Positions 1 to 8,612 of a stretch of DNA of 64,000 bases are shown here, piece by piece. The translations under genes were made by a program, and so were the position numbers. This DNA comes from Dyadobacter sp. CECT 9275 (GTDB lineage Bacteria; Bacteroidota; Bacteroidia; Cytophagales; Spirosomataceae), in contig NZ_CAJRAF010000002.1 in NCBI RefSeq assembly GCF_907164905.1, positions 1,984,001 to 2,048,000 of the forward strand, given 5' to 3'. Below the pieces are notes generated by a model. That model did no database searches, was not told the origin of the DNA, and was given only the letters and a program-made list of their open reading frames with translations. The first letter of the stretch is position 1; every line of letters starts with the position of its first letter.

Positions 1-1
1 C

Positions 2-568
2 GTAGCAAAGATGGAAAACCCGACATTTGAAGGCTACAAAAATGAATTGACCAACCTAAGATACCGCAACGGAGACATTGACGGCTACGCTTCACGGCTA
101 CATTATTTTCTGGATTGGCTGTACGAGAATGAAAAAAGAGGCCGTATGGAGGATATCACCGCAAAACTTGGCGGTGTACCCTACCGTAAAGAAATCAATT
201 TCATGAGTAACCATGCCAATCTATATCCGGCGCTGGCACCCACCGAAGTTTGGGAAAAAATAAAAGAACAGGAAAACGAGATCAACAAAAGAGAACACAG
301 CTACATCCCGAAAACCGAAATCCAGAAAGCGGAACCCATTATGAAAAACGGTGATATCGTAGCGTTTACATCGTCCATTGCCGGACTGGACGTGAACCAC
401 ATGGGGGTAATAACCAAGATAGGCAACAGGGCCTATCTGCTTCATGCCTCCCTGGCTGACAAAAAAGTGATCTTATCCAAATTACCACTGGCCGAGTACG
501 TGGCGTCTGTACCCAAACATACCGGGATTATTGTGGCCCGCTTGTCAGAACCAAAAACGCATGAATGA
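2..568 (+). CDS. DUF1460-like (NlpC/P60 superfamily) amidase, 5' partial
   Basis: The frame is open to the left edge (codons GTA GCA AAG precede the first Met at 11), so only the C-terminal part, about 188 residues, is present. What remains resembles the C-terminal half of DUF1460 proteins, exported papain-like (NlpC/P60 superfamily) enzymes of Bacteroidota thought to act on cell-wall peptides. Visible segments are DVNHMGVI and LLHAS, which hold histidines expected near the active site; the catalytic Cys and the signal peptide would lie upstream, outside the window. The TGA stop overlaps the ATG of the next gene by 8 nt, suggesting translational coupling to the MscS channel. The family assignment is from recognition, not from a profile search. 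Confidence 0.7.
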   Translation, partial: VAKMENPTFEGYKNELTNLRYRNGDIDGYASRLHYFLDWLYENEKRGRMEDITAKLGGVPYRKEINFMSNHANLYPALAPTEVWEKIKEQENEINKREHSYIPKTEIQKAEPIMKNGDIVAFTSSIAGLDVNHMGVITKIGNRAYLLHASLADKKVILSKLPLAEYVASVPKHTGIIVARLSEPKTHE

Positions 569-1622
569 TTTTCTGGAATTACTGGATTATAAAAATACAC
601 CCTGGCTAACCATCCTGCTGGCTGGCCTGCTAGGTATTTTCATCAGTTTCGCCGTTATTCAATTTATCCGTATCACAGCCAGTAAAAAGGACTGGACAAT
701 CATAAAAGCGGTTCGTCAGAACCTGACCAACGTCTTGTATTTCTTTATTCCGCTGGTAATGGTTACGATTGTCACCAATACCTATTCCAGGCAGCATGCA
801 GCCTACGGATGGACCCACGGTATCAGCAAAATCTGCCTGATTGCGGTAAGTACCTGGCTTGCCGTCCGCATCATCATCATTATTGAAAAATTACTGATCG
901 ATGATCTGGATTTTGAAACTCCGGATAATAACCAGGCCCGGCGATTATTTACCAAAATCAAGTTTATCAAGCGTATCGTAGTGATCCTGGTCATACTGGT
1001 GGGGGTTTCCATATTGCTTCTGAGCTTTGAGAGCGTCCGTCAGTATGGTGTCGGAATACTTACTTCGGCTGGTATTGCGAGTGTGATCATCGGATTTGCC
1101 GCGCAAAAATCGTTGTCGAACCTCCTCGCAGGTATCCAGATCGCCTTTACGCAGCCTATCAAAATTGATGACGTCGTGATTGTGGAGGGAGAATGGGGAA
1201 GAATTGAGGAAATCAACCTCACGTATGTTGTGGTGAATATATGGGACCTCCGCAGGCTGGTGCTGCCCATTACTTACTTTGTGGATAAGCCCTTCCAGAA
1301 CTGGACGCGCAATGAAAGCAATTTATTAGGGGTTGCCTTTTTTCATCTCAATTACGATACCCCGGTTCAGAAACTAAGGGACAAGCTGGAAGAAATCCTT
1401 CAGAATACGCCGCTCTGGGATGGAAGGTCCTGGGCACTTCAGGTAACCGATACCCAGGAACAATATATGATTGTGAGAGCTCTGATGTCTGCCCGTAGCT
1501 CGGCCCAGGCTTTTGACCTTCGCTGCCTTGTCAGGGAACAGCTGATCGAATTTATTGTCAGGGAAATCCCCTCCGCTTTGCCAAGCTACCGGATACAGGG
1601 TGTGGATAAACCCATCATCTGA
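561..1622 (+). CDS. MscS-family mechanosensitive ion channel
   Basis: Predicted small-conductance mechanosensitive channel of the inner membrane, releasing solutes on osmotic down-shock. The chosen start (ATG at 561) gives 353 residues; an upstream in-frame ATG at 531 would lie deep inside the preceding gene. Four hydrophobic helices occupy roughly residues 14-37, 60-80, 95-120 and 140-160. The pore-lining helix and beta domain follow, with the typical stretch GIASVIIGFAAQKSLSNLL near residues 176-195, then a beta-rich segment including DDVVIVEGEWGRIEEI and LPITYFVDKPFQNW. The length is intermediate between E. coli MscS (286 aa) and the larger family members, because of the extra N-terminal helices. 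It overlaps the amidase-like gene by 8 nt and is followed directly by a hairpin terminator. Confidence 0.9.
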   Translation: MNDFLELLDYKNTPWLTILLAGLLGIFISFAVIQFIRITASKKDWTIIKAVRQNLTNVLYFFIPLVMVTIVTNTYSRQHAAYGWTHGISKICLIAVSTWLAVRIIIIIEKLLIDDLDFETPDNNQARRLFTKIKFIKRIVVILVILVGVSILLLSFESVRQYGVGILTSAGIASVIIGFAAQKSLSNLLAGIQIAFTQPIKIDDVVIVEGEWGRIEEINLTYVVVNIWDLRRLVLPITYFVDKPFQNWTRNESNLLGVAFFHLNYDTPVQKLRDKLEEILQNTPLWDGRSWALQVTDTQEQYMIVRALMSARSSAQAFDLRCLVREQLIEFIVREIPSALPSYRIQGVDKPII

Positions 1623-1628
1623 ACAAAA

Positions 1629-1662
1629 AAATTGGTTTCCGGAAGCCGAAAACCAATTTCTC
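1629..1662 (+). terminator. Hairpin terminator after the MscS gene
   Basis: An inverted repeat AATTGGTTTCCGG / CCGAAAACCAATT starts a few bases after the MscS stop codon, with a short loop. A T-rich tail follows it on the plus strand and an A-run precedes it, so it could also stop transcription on the minus strand. Confidence 0.75.
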
Positions 1663-2017
1663 CTTACTACTCACCTAACTCAATTTAATAATTACCATCG
1701 TGCTAACTACTCATTAACACCTGACTATTATTACCCCCTCGCACTAACTCATTACTGTTACGCGTTGGCTCTTGCTGGATGCCCGAGTATACTCCGGCAT
1801 TGCCATTTAACATTCAATATTTTAATTACCCTTCCCATCATTATATTCCGTGTAATGCTTCGGCAAACCTTTGTAAATCAACAAAAAACTTCCTTTTCCA
1901 GGCCATGAAAAGGCACAGAAAGATTCAACAACGTCATCCCCGTTACGGATGAACTGTTGCTGATACAAATGACATGGAAAAGGGTTAAAGTGAAATTAAC
2001 ACAGTATTAAAATGCTG
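1663..2017. other. Convergent intergenic region without a supported gene
   Basis: This 355-base stretch lies between the converging MscS and histidine kinase genes. An open frame that begins inside the MscS gene crosses it, but has no recognisable protein features and a composition unlike its neighbours. Two hairpins are visible: one around 1926-1957 (TCATCC/GGATGA with an outer CAACA/TGTTG), and one at 1999-2019 (AACAGTATT/AATGCTGTT) that overlaps the kinase stop and could act as its terminator. No tRNA or known RNA was recognised. Confidence 0.45.
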
Positions 2018-3388
2018 TTAAAAAGGGGGGAAGCGTAAAGTAAATGTTGTACCAACGCCTAACCTGGAGTCTACCTCTATGCTGGCACCCTGCATGGTGA
2101 TGATCCGCTTAGTCAGTGCCAGGCCTATTCCGTAGCCGGACTTGCTCATGGTAGAGGCGCTGCGGTAGAATGTATCAAAAATATAGGGCAATTCGGTATC
2201 AGCAATGCCGCTTCCGGTATCTTTGAAATAAATACTGATCAGGTTCTTGTCGATCTCAAGATAAACGTTCACAGACCGGTTATCCGAATACTTGCACGCA
2301 TTATCCATCAGATTGATAAAGGCAGTACGCAGGAGGCTTTCATCGCCATACCGTTTAAGCTGCTCCTCGTTATCGGGGATCTTGTCGTAATGAATATGAA
2401 CGTTGTAGCTGGTATTTTTTTGCTGCACAAATGCCTTCGCCTGCCAGAGTACCTCGTCCACACGGATTTTTGAAAACGTTACTTTAAAAGCTTCCTCCTC
2501 CGTCCGGGCAAGCTCCAGCAACCTGCTGACCAGCTCGTTCATTTCCTTTACCTCTCCCAAAATCCCTTTCAGAGCCTCCTGATAACTGGATGCAGACCGC
2601 TCTTTCATCAGGGTAACTTCCACCTCGCTCATGATCAGGGCAAGGGGCGTTCTTAATTCGTGCGAGGCGTGGGAGACAAAATTCTTCTGGGCCACAAAAG
2701 CAATTTCAAGCCGGTGGAGCATGGAATTAAATGTTTCCGCCAGCAATGCGAGTTCGTCCTTTTCTCTCCCCACCAGTACCTTCTGATGCAGGTTACCGGC
2801 TGATATCTTATTCACCTGGCTAATGATGTCCGCCACAGGCTTGATGGCATCATTGGCAAACTGCCAGCCCGCAACTCCCACCAGCACCAGTGATAACAGC
2901 CAGCCAATTATCAAAATTTCCCGGAGTCTTTCCAACTGGCTAAGACCTGGAAGATCTTTTGCCGTAGCAACAATCACCCAGGGCTTTCGGTGGTCCTGCA
3001 GAATATGACGGATGATAATAACCTCCTTTTTCCCGAATTTAGTATGTATTTCTTTTCCCGACCGTACCTCATTCAGTGTTGATAAAGGCAGGGAAAACGC
3101 CTCTTTGCTGGTATTAAAAATGATGGAATCGGCTCCATCATAGAGGGTGATCTCTTCGTTGAGAACTACCGTATTATTCTCTTTTTCAATTTTCTGAATT
3201 TCCTCCCCGCTGATCCCGTGCCCGGCTTCCACCAGTTGGGCAATGGTTTGCCCGCGCTCATTAAGGAAAGAATAAAACTGCTTTTCTCTGTACTGGTCGT
3301 AGAAAAAATAAATAGCCAGGCAGAACAGTGCCATGATGGAACCCACCAGCATGGTAAATAGCAGTGTGAGGCGGGCCTTTATGTTCAT
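2018..3388 (-). CDS. Two-component sensor histidine kinase
   Basis: Membrane sensor kinase of 456 residues that would autophosphorylate on His and pass the phosphate to the adjacent response regulator. Layout: TM1 at residues 7-30, an extracytoplasmic sensor region of about 125 residues, TM2 at about 157-177, HAMP at about 178-231, HisKA with the H-box SHELRTPLALI (His243), then a HATPase with N-box DNACKYSDN, G1 box DTGSGIAD and G2 box GYGIGLAL. It overlaps the response regulator by 4 nt (ATGA), so the two are translated as one operon, regulator first. The architecture matches CusS/CzcS/ArlS-like kinases, and CusS-like kinases often sense envelope or metal stress. The signal is not predictable here because no target genes adjoin the pair. 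Confidence 0.93.
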   Translation of the reverse strand: MNIKARLTLLFTMLVGSIMALFCLAIYFFYDQYREKQFYSFLNERGQTIAQLVEAGHGISGEEIQKIEKENNTVVLNEEITLYDGADSIIFNTSKEAFSLPLSTLNEVRSGKEIHTKFGKKEVIIIRHILQDHRKPWVIVATAKDLPGLSQLERLREILIIGWLLSLVLVGVAGWQFANDAIKPVADIISQVNKISAGNLHQKVLVGREKDELALLAETFNSMLHRLEIAFVAQKNFVSHASHELRTPLALIMSEVEVTLMKERSASSYQEALKGILGEVKEMNELVSRLLELARTEEEAFKVTFSKIRVDEVLWQAKAFVQQKNTSYNVHIHYDKIPDNEEQLKRYGDESLLRTAFINLMDNACKYSDNRSVNVYLEIDKNLISIYFKDTGSGIADTELPYIFDTFYRSASTMSKSGYGIGLALTKRIITMQGASIEVDSRLGVGTTFTLRFPPF

Positions 3389-4062
3389 TCTTCTTTAAAA
3401 ATATATCCCATACCTACCACCGTGTGGATCAGCTTATTAGGATAATCCTTATCTACCTTTTTTCGCAGAAAGTTAATATAAACATCAATCACATTGGTAC
3501 CGGTATCGAAGCGGATATCCCATACCTGCTCTGCGATGTCCACACGGGAAACAACACGGCCACGGTTGCGCATCAGGTATTCCAGCAGTGCAAATTCCTT
3601 GGCGGTCAGATCGATACGGTTGCCTCCTCTTCTTGCCACTTTCTCATCCAGATTCAGTTCAAGATCTGCAAGCGCCAGTACCTGGCTCGACTGCTCCCTG
3701 TTGCTGTTACGCTGGGATAAAACTTTGATCCTGGCTATTAATTCCCTGAATTCGAACGGCTTGACCAGGTAATCATCTGCGCCGGCTTCAAAACCGTCCA
3801 GCTTGTCGTCGATGGTTCCCAGGGCAGTCAGAAACAATATGGGAGTGGTGAGACCGTCGTTCCTGAGATGTTTCGCCAGGTCGTAACCATTGAGTAATGG
3901 AAGATTAACATCCAGAATGATGACGTCAAAACGAAAATTAGACGCTATTTTCTTGCCTACCTGGCCATCATAGGCCAGCTCAACTTCCCAGGATTGTTCT
4001 TCCAGGCCCCGTTTTAAAAACCCGGCAAGCTTGGGCTCATCCTCTACAACAAGTATTTTCAT
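3385..4062 (-). CDS. OmpR/PhoB-family response regulator
   Basis: DNA-binding response regulator of 225 residues. The receiver domain (1-115) has the acidic pocket VVEDEP, phosphoacceptor Asp51 in VIILDVNLPLLNGY, Thr79 in FLTALG and Lys101 in YLVKPF. The C-terminal winged helix (about 128-223) contains DLTAKEFALLEYLMRNRGRV and the typical end TVVGMGYIFKEE. It is the first gene of a two-gene unit with the histidine kinase. Its promoter should lie in the roughly 180-base gap to the divergent-side DinB-like gene terminator. No known target operon sits next to it. Confidence 0.94.
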   Translation of the reverse strand: MKILVVEDEPKLAGFLKRGLEEQSWEVELAYDGQVGKKIASNFRFDVIILDVNLPLLNGYDLAKHLRNDGLTTPILFLTALGTIDDKLDGFEAGADDYLVKPFEFRELIARIKVLSQRNSNREQSSQVLALADLELNLDEKVARRGGNRIDLTAKEFALLEYLMRNRGRVVSRVDIAEQVWDIRFDTGTNVIDVYINFLRKKVDKDYPNKLIHTVVGMGYIFKEE

Positions 4063-4175
4063 CTTGGAGTAATTAATGGTTTAGTATCTAAATTTTGTCA
4101 GGCCATTGAAAAAGAAGATTCGGAGTCAATCTTTCCAAGAACTCTCAAATGTTGCACAGATTTGGGACTTTTCAT

Positions 4176-4205
4176 AAAAAAAAGCCATCCCGAAAATCGA
4201 ATGGC
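4176..4205 (-). terminator. Hairpin terminator of the DinB-like gene
   Basis: Read on the minus strand, GCCAT...ATGGC with an inner TCG/CGA pair forms a stem followed by a run of eight T. It lies 36 bases past the stop of the gene at 4241-4798. Confidence 0.8.
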
Positions 4206-4240
4206 CCTGCTGGAAATACTTTATTGTAAAAACCACCCGA

Positions 4241-4798
4241 TCAGTAAAAGTCATTATCCCCGCTAAAATCACCATGATCATCGTATGCGCCGTAGTCATC
4301 CTCGTCAGCAGGCATTGATTTTAGTGCTTTTTTGATCAGCCCCACCTGCCCTGCGTGGTAAATATCGTGCTGTATTACACCATGTATCAATGTATAGTAG
4401 GAATAATCCCGGCCGGGCACAAAGTCCTCCAGGAACATATCGCTCTCAATTTTTTCAAGTTCCGAGATCAACTCCTCCTGTGAGAGGCTAAGTTCCATCT
4501 GGATTGCCTCCCATTCAAACTCATCCACCACAGGAAACTTCTTCCAATCCTTATCCTGTGTTTTAATATCAAACTCCGCATCACCCTGTATTTTCCTGAC
4601 AGCAAAAATCCGCCAGGTGGTCATATGGTAAACAATTTCTGCGATGGAGTGTGTGTTAGTACTCAGCCTTTTCTCGGCCATTTTGGGGGTTACATCTCTT
4701 AACGCTTCCACTACCGAAGGGCCATACCAGGCCTCTTCACTTTCATAGGTGTCGTTGAGTAAATCAATAATTCTGAGAACTTCGTCTTTTGTTTCCAT
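4241..4798 (-). CDS. DinB-like four-helix metal-binding protein
   Basis: About 185 residues from the ATG at 4798 (METKDEVLRI). A longer frame upstream adds 18 residues of unlikely composition, so the internal start is preferred. The protein resembles the DinB/DUF664 superfamily of four-helix bundle proteins that hold a divalent metal with three histidines. Candidate ligands are visible in EIVYHMTTWRIF and in HDIYHAGQVGLIKK. In this superfamily some members are thiol S-transferases (bacillithiol or mycothiol type) and others have no known role, so no substrate is assigned. The C-terminus is acidic (DEDDYGAYDDHGDFSGDNDF), which is unusual and may be a disordered tail. It is a single-gene unit with its own terminator. 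Confidence 0.75.
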   Translation of the reverse strand: METKDEVLRIIDLLNDTYESEEAWYGPSVVEALRDVTPKMAEKRLSTNTHSIAEIVYHMTTWRIFAVRKIQGDAEFDIKTQDKDWKKFPVVDEFEWEAIQMELSLSQEELISELEKIESDMFLEDFVPGRDYSYYTLIHGVIQHDIYHAGQVGLIKKALKSMPADEDDYGAYDDHGDFSGDNDFY

Positions 4799-5038
4799 AT
4801 CTGGTTTTCCGGTACTGGGCGCTAAATTACATCTTTGGTTCAAAGAAAACATTCCGGTGATTCTCCTTATTTACAAGTTATTTCCGTAGCACAACTTTTT
4901 AAACGGTAATTACAACCAATTCGACAGACCCGCCGTCCTTACAGCAGAGATATTTTAATAAAATCCATGCGGATCATAGCCCTAAATAAAATGTTCAATT
5001 TTTAATTTCGTTAATATTATCAGTATTGACTTCATCTT

Positions 5039-5650
5039 ATGAATATGCTTAGAAAAACCTCATTCGTACTAATTTTAGCAGGAGCCACTTTTTTCTCCTG
5101 CTCAAAGGACCCCATCAGTGATTTGTCTACCGAAGAAACACTGGTGTATATTACCAATAAAGACAATCAGGCCGACTACAAACAGTATAAAACATTCAGT
5201 GTTGTTGATTCCGTCCTTGTTATAGAAGACAACCGTGTTACCCCCTCTCTGGATAACCTGGACAGAAGCCTGCTGGAAGGGATCATCGACAACATGGAAA
5301 AGATGGGATATCAGTACGTCAGCCCCGATAAAAATCCTGATGTGGGTATCACGGCTTCCTGGATTACCAACAATTACCTGAATGTTGTTTCGCAGCCCAT
5401 CTCATCTTACTGGGGCGGATACTACGGTGGGTATGGGTATGGCTACCCGAGTTATTATTCCTACTATCAGACAAGCGAAAGCTACTGGCTGGTCTCTATG
5501 CTGGATTTCAAAAATCCGGATACGGCCAATAAAACTTTCCGGGTAATCTGGGACGCGCAGATCAGGGGCGCAGGCGTTGGGAGTTCACAGTATGTTACCA
5601 AAATGGTGGACTCAATCTTTGGCCAGTCGCAGTATTTAAAAATTAACTGA
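5039..5650 (+). CDS. DUF4136-family lipoprotein
   Basis: A 203-residue lipoprotein. The signal sequence ends in a lipobox-like FFSC, so mature protein would be lipidated at Cys22 and probably sits in the outer membrane. The rest resembles DUF4136, a small envelope domain: an opening YKTFSVVDSV strand, the helix LLEGIIDNMEKMGY, and PDVGITASWITNN. A Gly/Tyr-rich segment (WGGYYGGYGYGYPSYYSYY, about residues 126-145) interrupts the domain, as in many Bacteroidota homologues. The function of DUF4136 is unknown. The next gene, an outer-membrane barrel protein, follows after 41 bases, so the two are likely cotranscribed. Confidence 0.78.
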   Translation: MNMLRKTSFVLILAGATFFSCSKDPISDLSTEETLVYITNKDNQADYKQYKTFSVVDSVLVIEDNRVTPSLDNLDRSLLEGIIDNMEKMGYQYVSPDKNPDVGITASWITNNYLNVVSQPISSYWGGYYGGYGYGYPSYYSYYQTSESYWLVSMLDFKNPDTANKTFRVIWDAQIRGAGVGSSQYVTKMVDSIFGQSQYLKIN

Positions 5651-5691
5651 TCCTCTCCCAAAGGGATCCTCTTACAAAAGCAATCAGCACA

Positions 5692-6351
5692 ATGAAAAAA
5701 ATCATAATTGCCGCACTCCTGGGCGTTGTATGTCAGTCGGTTTCTCTTGCACAGGAAAAACCAAAGCTGTACACGCTTCCCTCGCCCTTTGAAAGATACA
5801 GCCATTACCTCGCTACCGCCCGGTTCACCGGTGCCGTTCCGCTCGGAAGTTTTTCATCTGGCTACATTGATAAAACCTCGTTCCAGAACTATTCCATTTC
5901 CATAGAATGGGTACTCCGTAACGCAGTTTCAGTGGGAGGCGAACTCGGGTCTTCCTATTTCAACCAGAGGGTACCCCGTGCGCTGTATCAAAACGGCGAC
6001 GAGACCATATCTGCCGTTCAAACCCGTACCTTGTCGCAATACCCGATTCAGGCATTCGTGAATTATCACTTTCTGGGCAAAAACGCTATGATACAACCCT
6101 ATGTTCAGTTAAGCGGAGGGGCCAGTATTCTGGACTACACGGTGTATTACGGCAGCCTTGCCGACCAGCAGCAAAAAGTCAGGCCCACTTACGGAATTGG
6201 TTTAGGATCCAAATTCCTGTTCAAAAAAGACGGCGCCTGGGGTGCGGACGTACGCGTAAAATATTCCGGCACTTCTTTTAAATATGACTATATTGATGGC
6301 GGGATTTCATCACTGGATGCTTCCATAGGTATCTTCTACCGCTGGTGGTAG
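5692..6351 (+). CDS. Outer-membrane beta-barrel protein
   Basis: 219 residues with a signal peptide (MKKIIIAALLGVVCQSVSLAQ). The mature part has alternating polar/hydrophobic strands, many aromatic strand ends and a terminal aromatic motif (SIGIFYRWW), all typical of small Bacteroidota outer-membrane barrels of the OmpW/porin-like 'outer membrane beta-barrel' group. No plug or ligand site is visible, so no transported substrate can be named. It follows the DUF4136 lipoprotein by 41 bases, and its stop codon is in the same frame as the next large gene, 39 bases upstream of that gene's TTG. Confidence 0.75.
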   Translation: MKKIIIAALLGVVCQSVSLAQEKPKLYTLPSPFERYSHYLATARFTGAVPLGSFSSGYIDKTSFQNYSISIEWVLRNAVSVGGELGSSYFNQRVPRALYQNGDETISAVQTRTLSQYPIQAFVNYHFLGKNAMIQPYVQLSGGASILDYTVYYGSLADQQQKVRPTYGIGLGSKFLFKKDGAWGADVRVKYSGTSFKYDYIDGGISSLDASIGIFYRWW

Positions 6352-6390
6352 GCCGCATGTTTTACCAGGAACCATTTTAAAGAGCCACAG

Positions 6391-8562
6391 TTGTCGAAAA
6401 AGAACATTTTGTCAAAAACCACAATCATCTGGATAAGCTCCGTCCTCGTTTTGTTAGCGGGAACGGGGTTTTGGTTATGGGGCCGTTTTGGTCCTTCCAC
6501 ACACATTGTATATGCAGAAAAAGCAACGGATCTTCCCATTGCAATTACTATTGATTCTGCCTCCCATTCCTGTGATCTTACAGTAAGGAGGTACAGGCAG
6601 ATTGGCAAAGAACTGCAGTTTGAACTGGCCGCAAATGCCGGCGGGCTTGCGCCATACGATGTGGAGATTTTCCAGAACGGCAGTTCACAGCAATTTAAAG
6701 GTATACCGCATCGATACGGTACCTGGCTTTCGATACCTGAAACTGCTTTGAAATCGGGAGAGGCACAAATAAAAGTGACCAGCCTGGGACTTAGCGGATG
6801 TGTCACCAGCGCCTCTTTTCAATATAACGCCGGAAAAAATGACGAAATCCTTGCTCAGGATAAATGGATAAGACAGGGAAGCAAGGATAACTGGTTGGAT
6901 GTAAGGCCTGTTGTAAAAAATGGCCGGATATTTCTGAAGGACTTTGGAAATTATAACGACGGCCGGACCAAGGTTGTCATGATAGACGGTATAGCGGTTA
7001 AAGCGTTGGAAAATGGGATTGAAGTTAAACCTGGATACCTCTATTCGGTAACGGCCCGTTGGATTGACGCCCCTTATAATGACTGGTGGAATAAAATGCG
7101 GAACCGCTCAGTTCGTCAGCAAAATATATGGGTTGGCCGACTGTTCAGCGACAAGAACGAGGAAGCTAACGGACTTACCAGGATTGGCATACCTGAATGG
7201 TTTTCACCATCGAAAGCCACCAATGTGGAATTTGATACAAAATTCCCCGAATTCCAGCCCATTGAGGGAAAACTGGTGATGCAGTACCGGCTTAACGACT
7301 ATGTTCCCGATAAAAACTATTTCAATAGAGGAATAAGATACCTGCACAGCGGCGACGAAAATCTACCGGCCATGCGTCAGCACTGGACCGCAACGCCCAA
7401 TACGTTCAGTGACAGAGATGAAAAATGGTTTGCGTCCCTGTCTCAGCAGGAGGTGGAGGCCCTGCCAGGAATACCCGATTTTGCCGTTTATGCTTTTGAC
7501 TTCGAGTTCTGGAGCCAGCGGTATCCGCCCGAGGTCTTGCAAAGGCTGATATGGTTCACCAGGAAGCTCAAAAGGGATCATCCCAATACCCTCATTTTTG
7601 ACTACTGGGGTGGCGGAGCTTACCTGAATCCGCATATTAACACCCTGGGAAGTAAGAAGCCGATGGATTTCGTAAAAGATTATGAAAACCCGTTGCCCAA
7701 TACCACCAATTTTGACCCGCTGCCCAATGGTGACAGTTTCAGAAACCTGTTTGGCATCACCCCTATTGATGTATATCCCAAAGCCATGTTTGGAAAGGAT
7801 GAAAACGGGAATACACCTAACAACTTTGTATTACTCTCCGCCATTCACTCTTTGCGGATCAACAAGCTGATCCCCTTCCAGAAAAATAACAAATCCATTT
7901 TTTATGCCTGGAACAGGTATATGCCGCTGTACGACGACCCCATTGTTCCATGGCATCTGCGCACCACCAACCCGAAGGGTGAGCTAGTCATGAACCAGCT
8001 GGAAATGATGCCCGCAAGCCAGGCATTGTCGATGTCACTATTCTCTCTTATCCTGTTTGACGGATACTATCTGTGGCATGACGGTGGCCGAAGCGGAAAT
8101 GATCCCAACGGATACTGGATTCCCGAAAAAGGACAGAGCTTTGGATATGACTGGTTTCCTGATGACGGCAAAAGTGACATCAGTGCTCTAAAAAAACAAG
8201 TACCCAACGGTCCAACCACTCCCGGCTACTGGGATTTCCCCACCGAATTTTACGCACTAGGTAATTGGATGGCCAAACAGACGGAAGATATCTTAACCGG
8301 CGGTACCAATGTGGATCTGGCTTATGAAAAAGATAACGCCTGGGTTACGCCCAGAAAGGAGCAGGTGCTGCTGGCAATGGATGGAAAAGATCCGTTCATA
8401 ACCGCTGTGGTGAATGAAAAAAAAATAGCTGTACTCGCAGTTGACTCCTTTCAGCAGCCTAATGCCACACGCAAGGTAAAGATTCGCCTGCCGGACCATA
8501 CCGAAACTTACATCACACTTTACGGCAACTGGCCGTCGCTGTACCGGGGTACCATGCGGTAA
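6391..8562 (+). CDS. Large exported protein of unknown function, possible glycosidase-like barrel
   Basis: 723 residues starting at TTG 6391. The in-frame TAG of the preceding gene is only 13 codons upstream and there is no ATG between, so TTG is the only reasonable start. A hydrophobic segment at about residues 11-32 is a signal anchor. Residues of about 45-150 look like an Ig-like beta domain. The remainder (about 160-720) is rich in Trp, Tyr and Asp, with acidic-aromatic clusters such as DFEFWSQRYPP, FDYWGGGAYLNP and FDGYYLWHDGGRSGNDPNGYW that resemble substrate clefts of TIM-barrel glycoside hydrolases. I do not recognise the family. A catabolic or glycan-binding role is inference only. 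It may be cotranscribed with the lipoprotein and barrel genes upstream. Confidence 0.7.
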   Translation: MSKKNILSKTTIIWISSVLVLLAGTGFWLWGRFGPSTHIVYAEKATDLPIAITIDSASHSCDLTVRRYRQIGKELQFELAANAGGLAPYDVEIFQNGSSQQFKGIPHRYGTWLSIPETALKSGEAQIKVTSLGLSGCVTSASFQYNAGKNDEILAQDKWIRQGSKDNWLDVRPVVKNGRIFLKDFGNYNDGRTKVVMIDGIAVKALENGIEVKPGYLYSVTARWIDAPYNDWWNKMRNRSVRQQNIWVGRLFSDKNEEANGLTRIGIPEWFSPSKATNVEFDTKFPEFQPIEGKLVMQYRLNDYVPDKNYFNRGIRYLHSGDENLPAMRQHWTATPNTFSDRDEKWFASLSQQEVEALPGIPDFAVYAFDFEFWSQRYPPEVLQRLIWFTRKLKRDHPNTLIFDYWGGGAYLNPHINTLGSKKPMDFVKDYENPLPNTTNFDPLPNGDSFRNLFGITPIDVYPKAMFGKDENGNTPNNFVLLSAIHSLRINKLIPFQKNNKSIFYAWNRYMPLYDDPIVPWHLRTTNPKGELVMNQLEMMPASQALSMSLFSLILFDGYYLWHDGGRSGNDPNGYWIPEKGQSFGYDWFPDDGKSDISALKKQVPNGPTTPGYWDFPTEFYALGNWMAKQTEDILTGGTNVDLAYEKDNAWVTPRKEQVLLAMDGKDPFITAVVNEKKIAVLAVDSFQQPNATRKVKIRLPDHTETYITLYGNWPSLYRGTMR

Positions 8563-8563
8563 A

Positions 8564-8606
8564 GCCTGGGTATCCCACCTCAGATGTAGATGCGGAATGC
8601 CCAGGC
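8564..8606. terminator. Possible bidirectional hairpin between convergent genes
   Basis: GCCTGGG and CCCAGGC form a seven-base stem around a loop of about 29 bases between the stop of the large exported gene and the stop of pheA. There is no strong T tail on the plus side, so termination is uncertain. Confidence 0.35.
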
Positions 8607-8612
8607 GTACGG

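Noticed and set aside
1555..1908. A 117-codon plus-strand frame running out of the MscS gene into the intergenic region
   Set aside because: It starts inside MscS in another frame, has no recognisable motif, and its residue mix (many Tyr, Pro, His, Leu) is typical of chance translation. A terminator lies within it.
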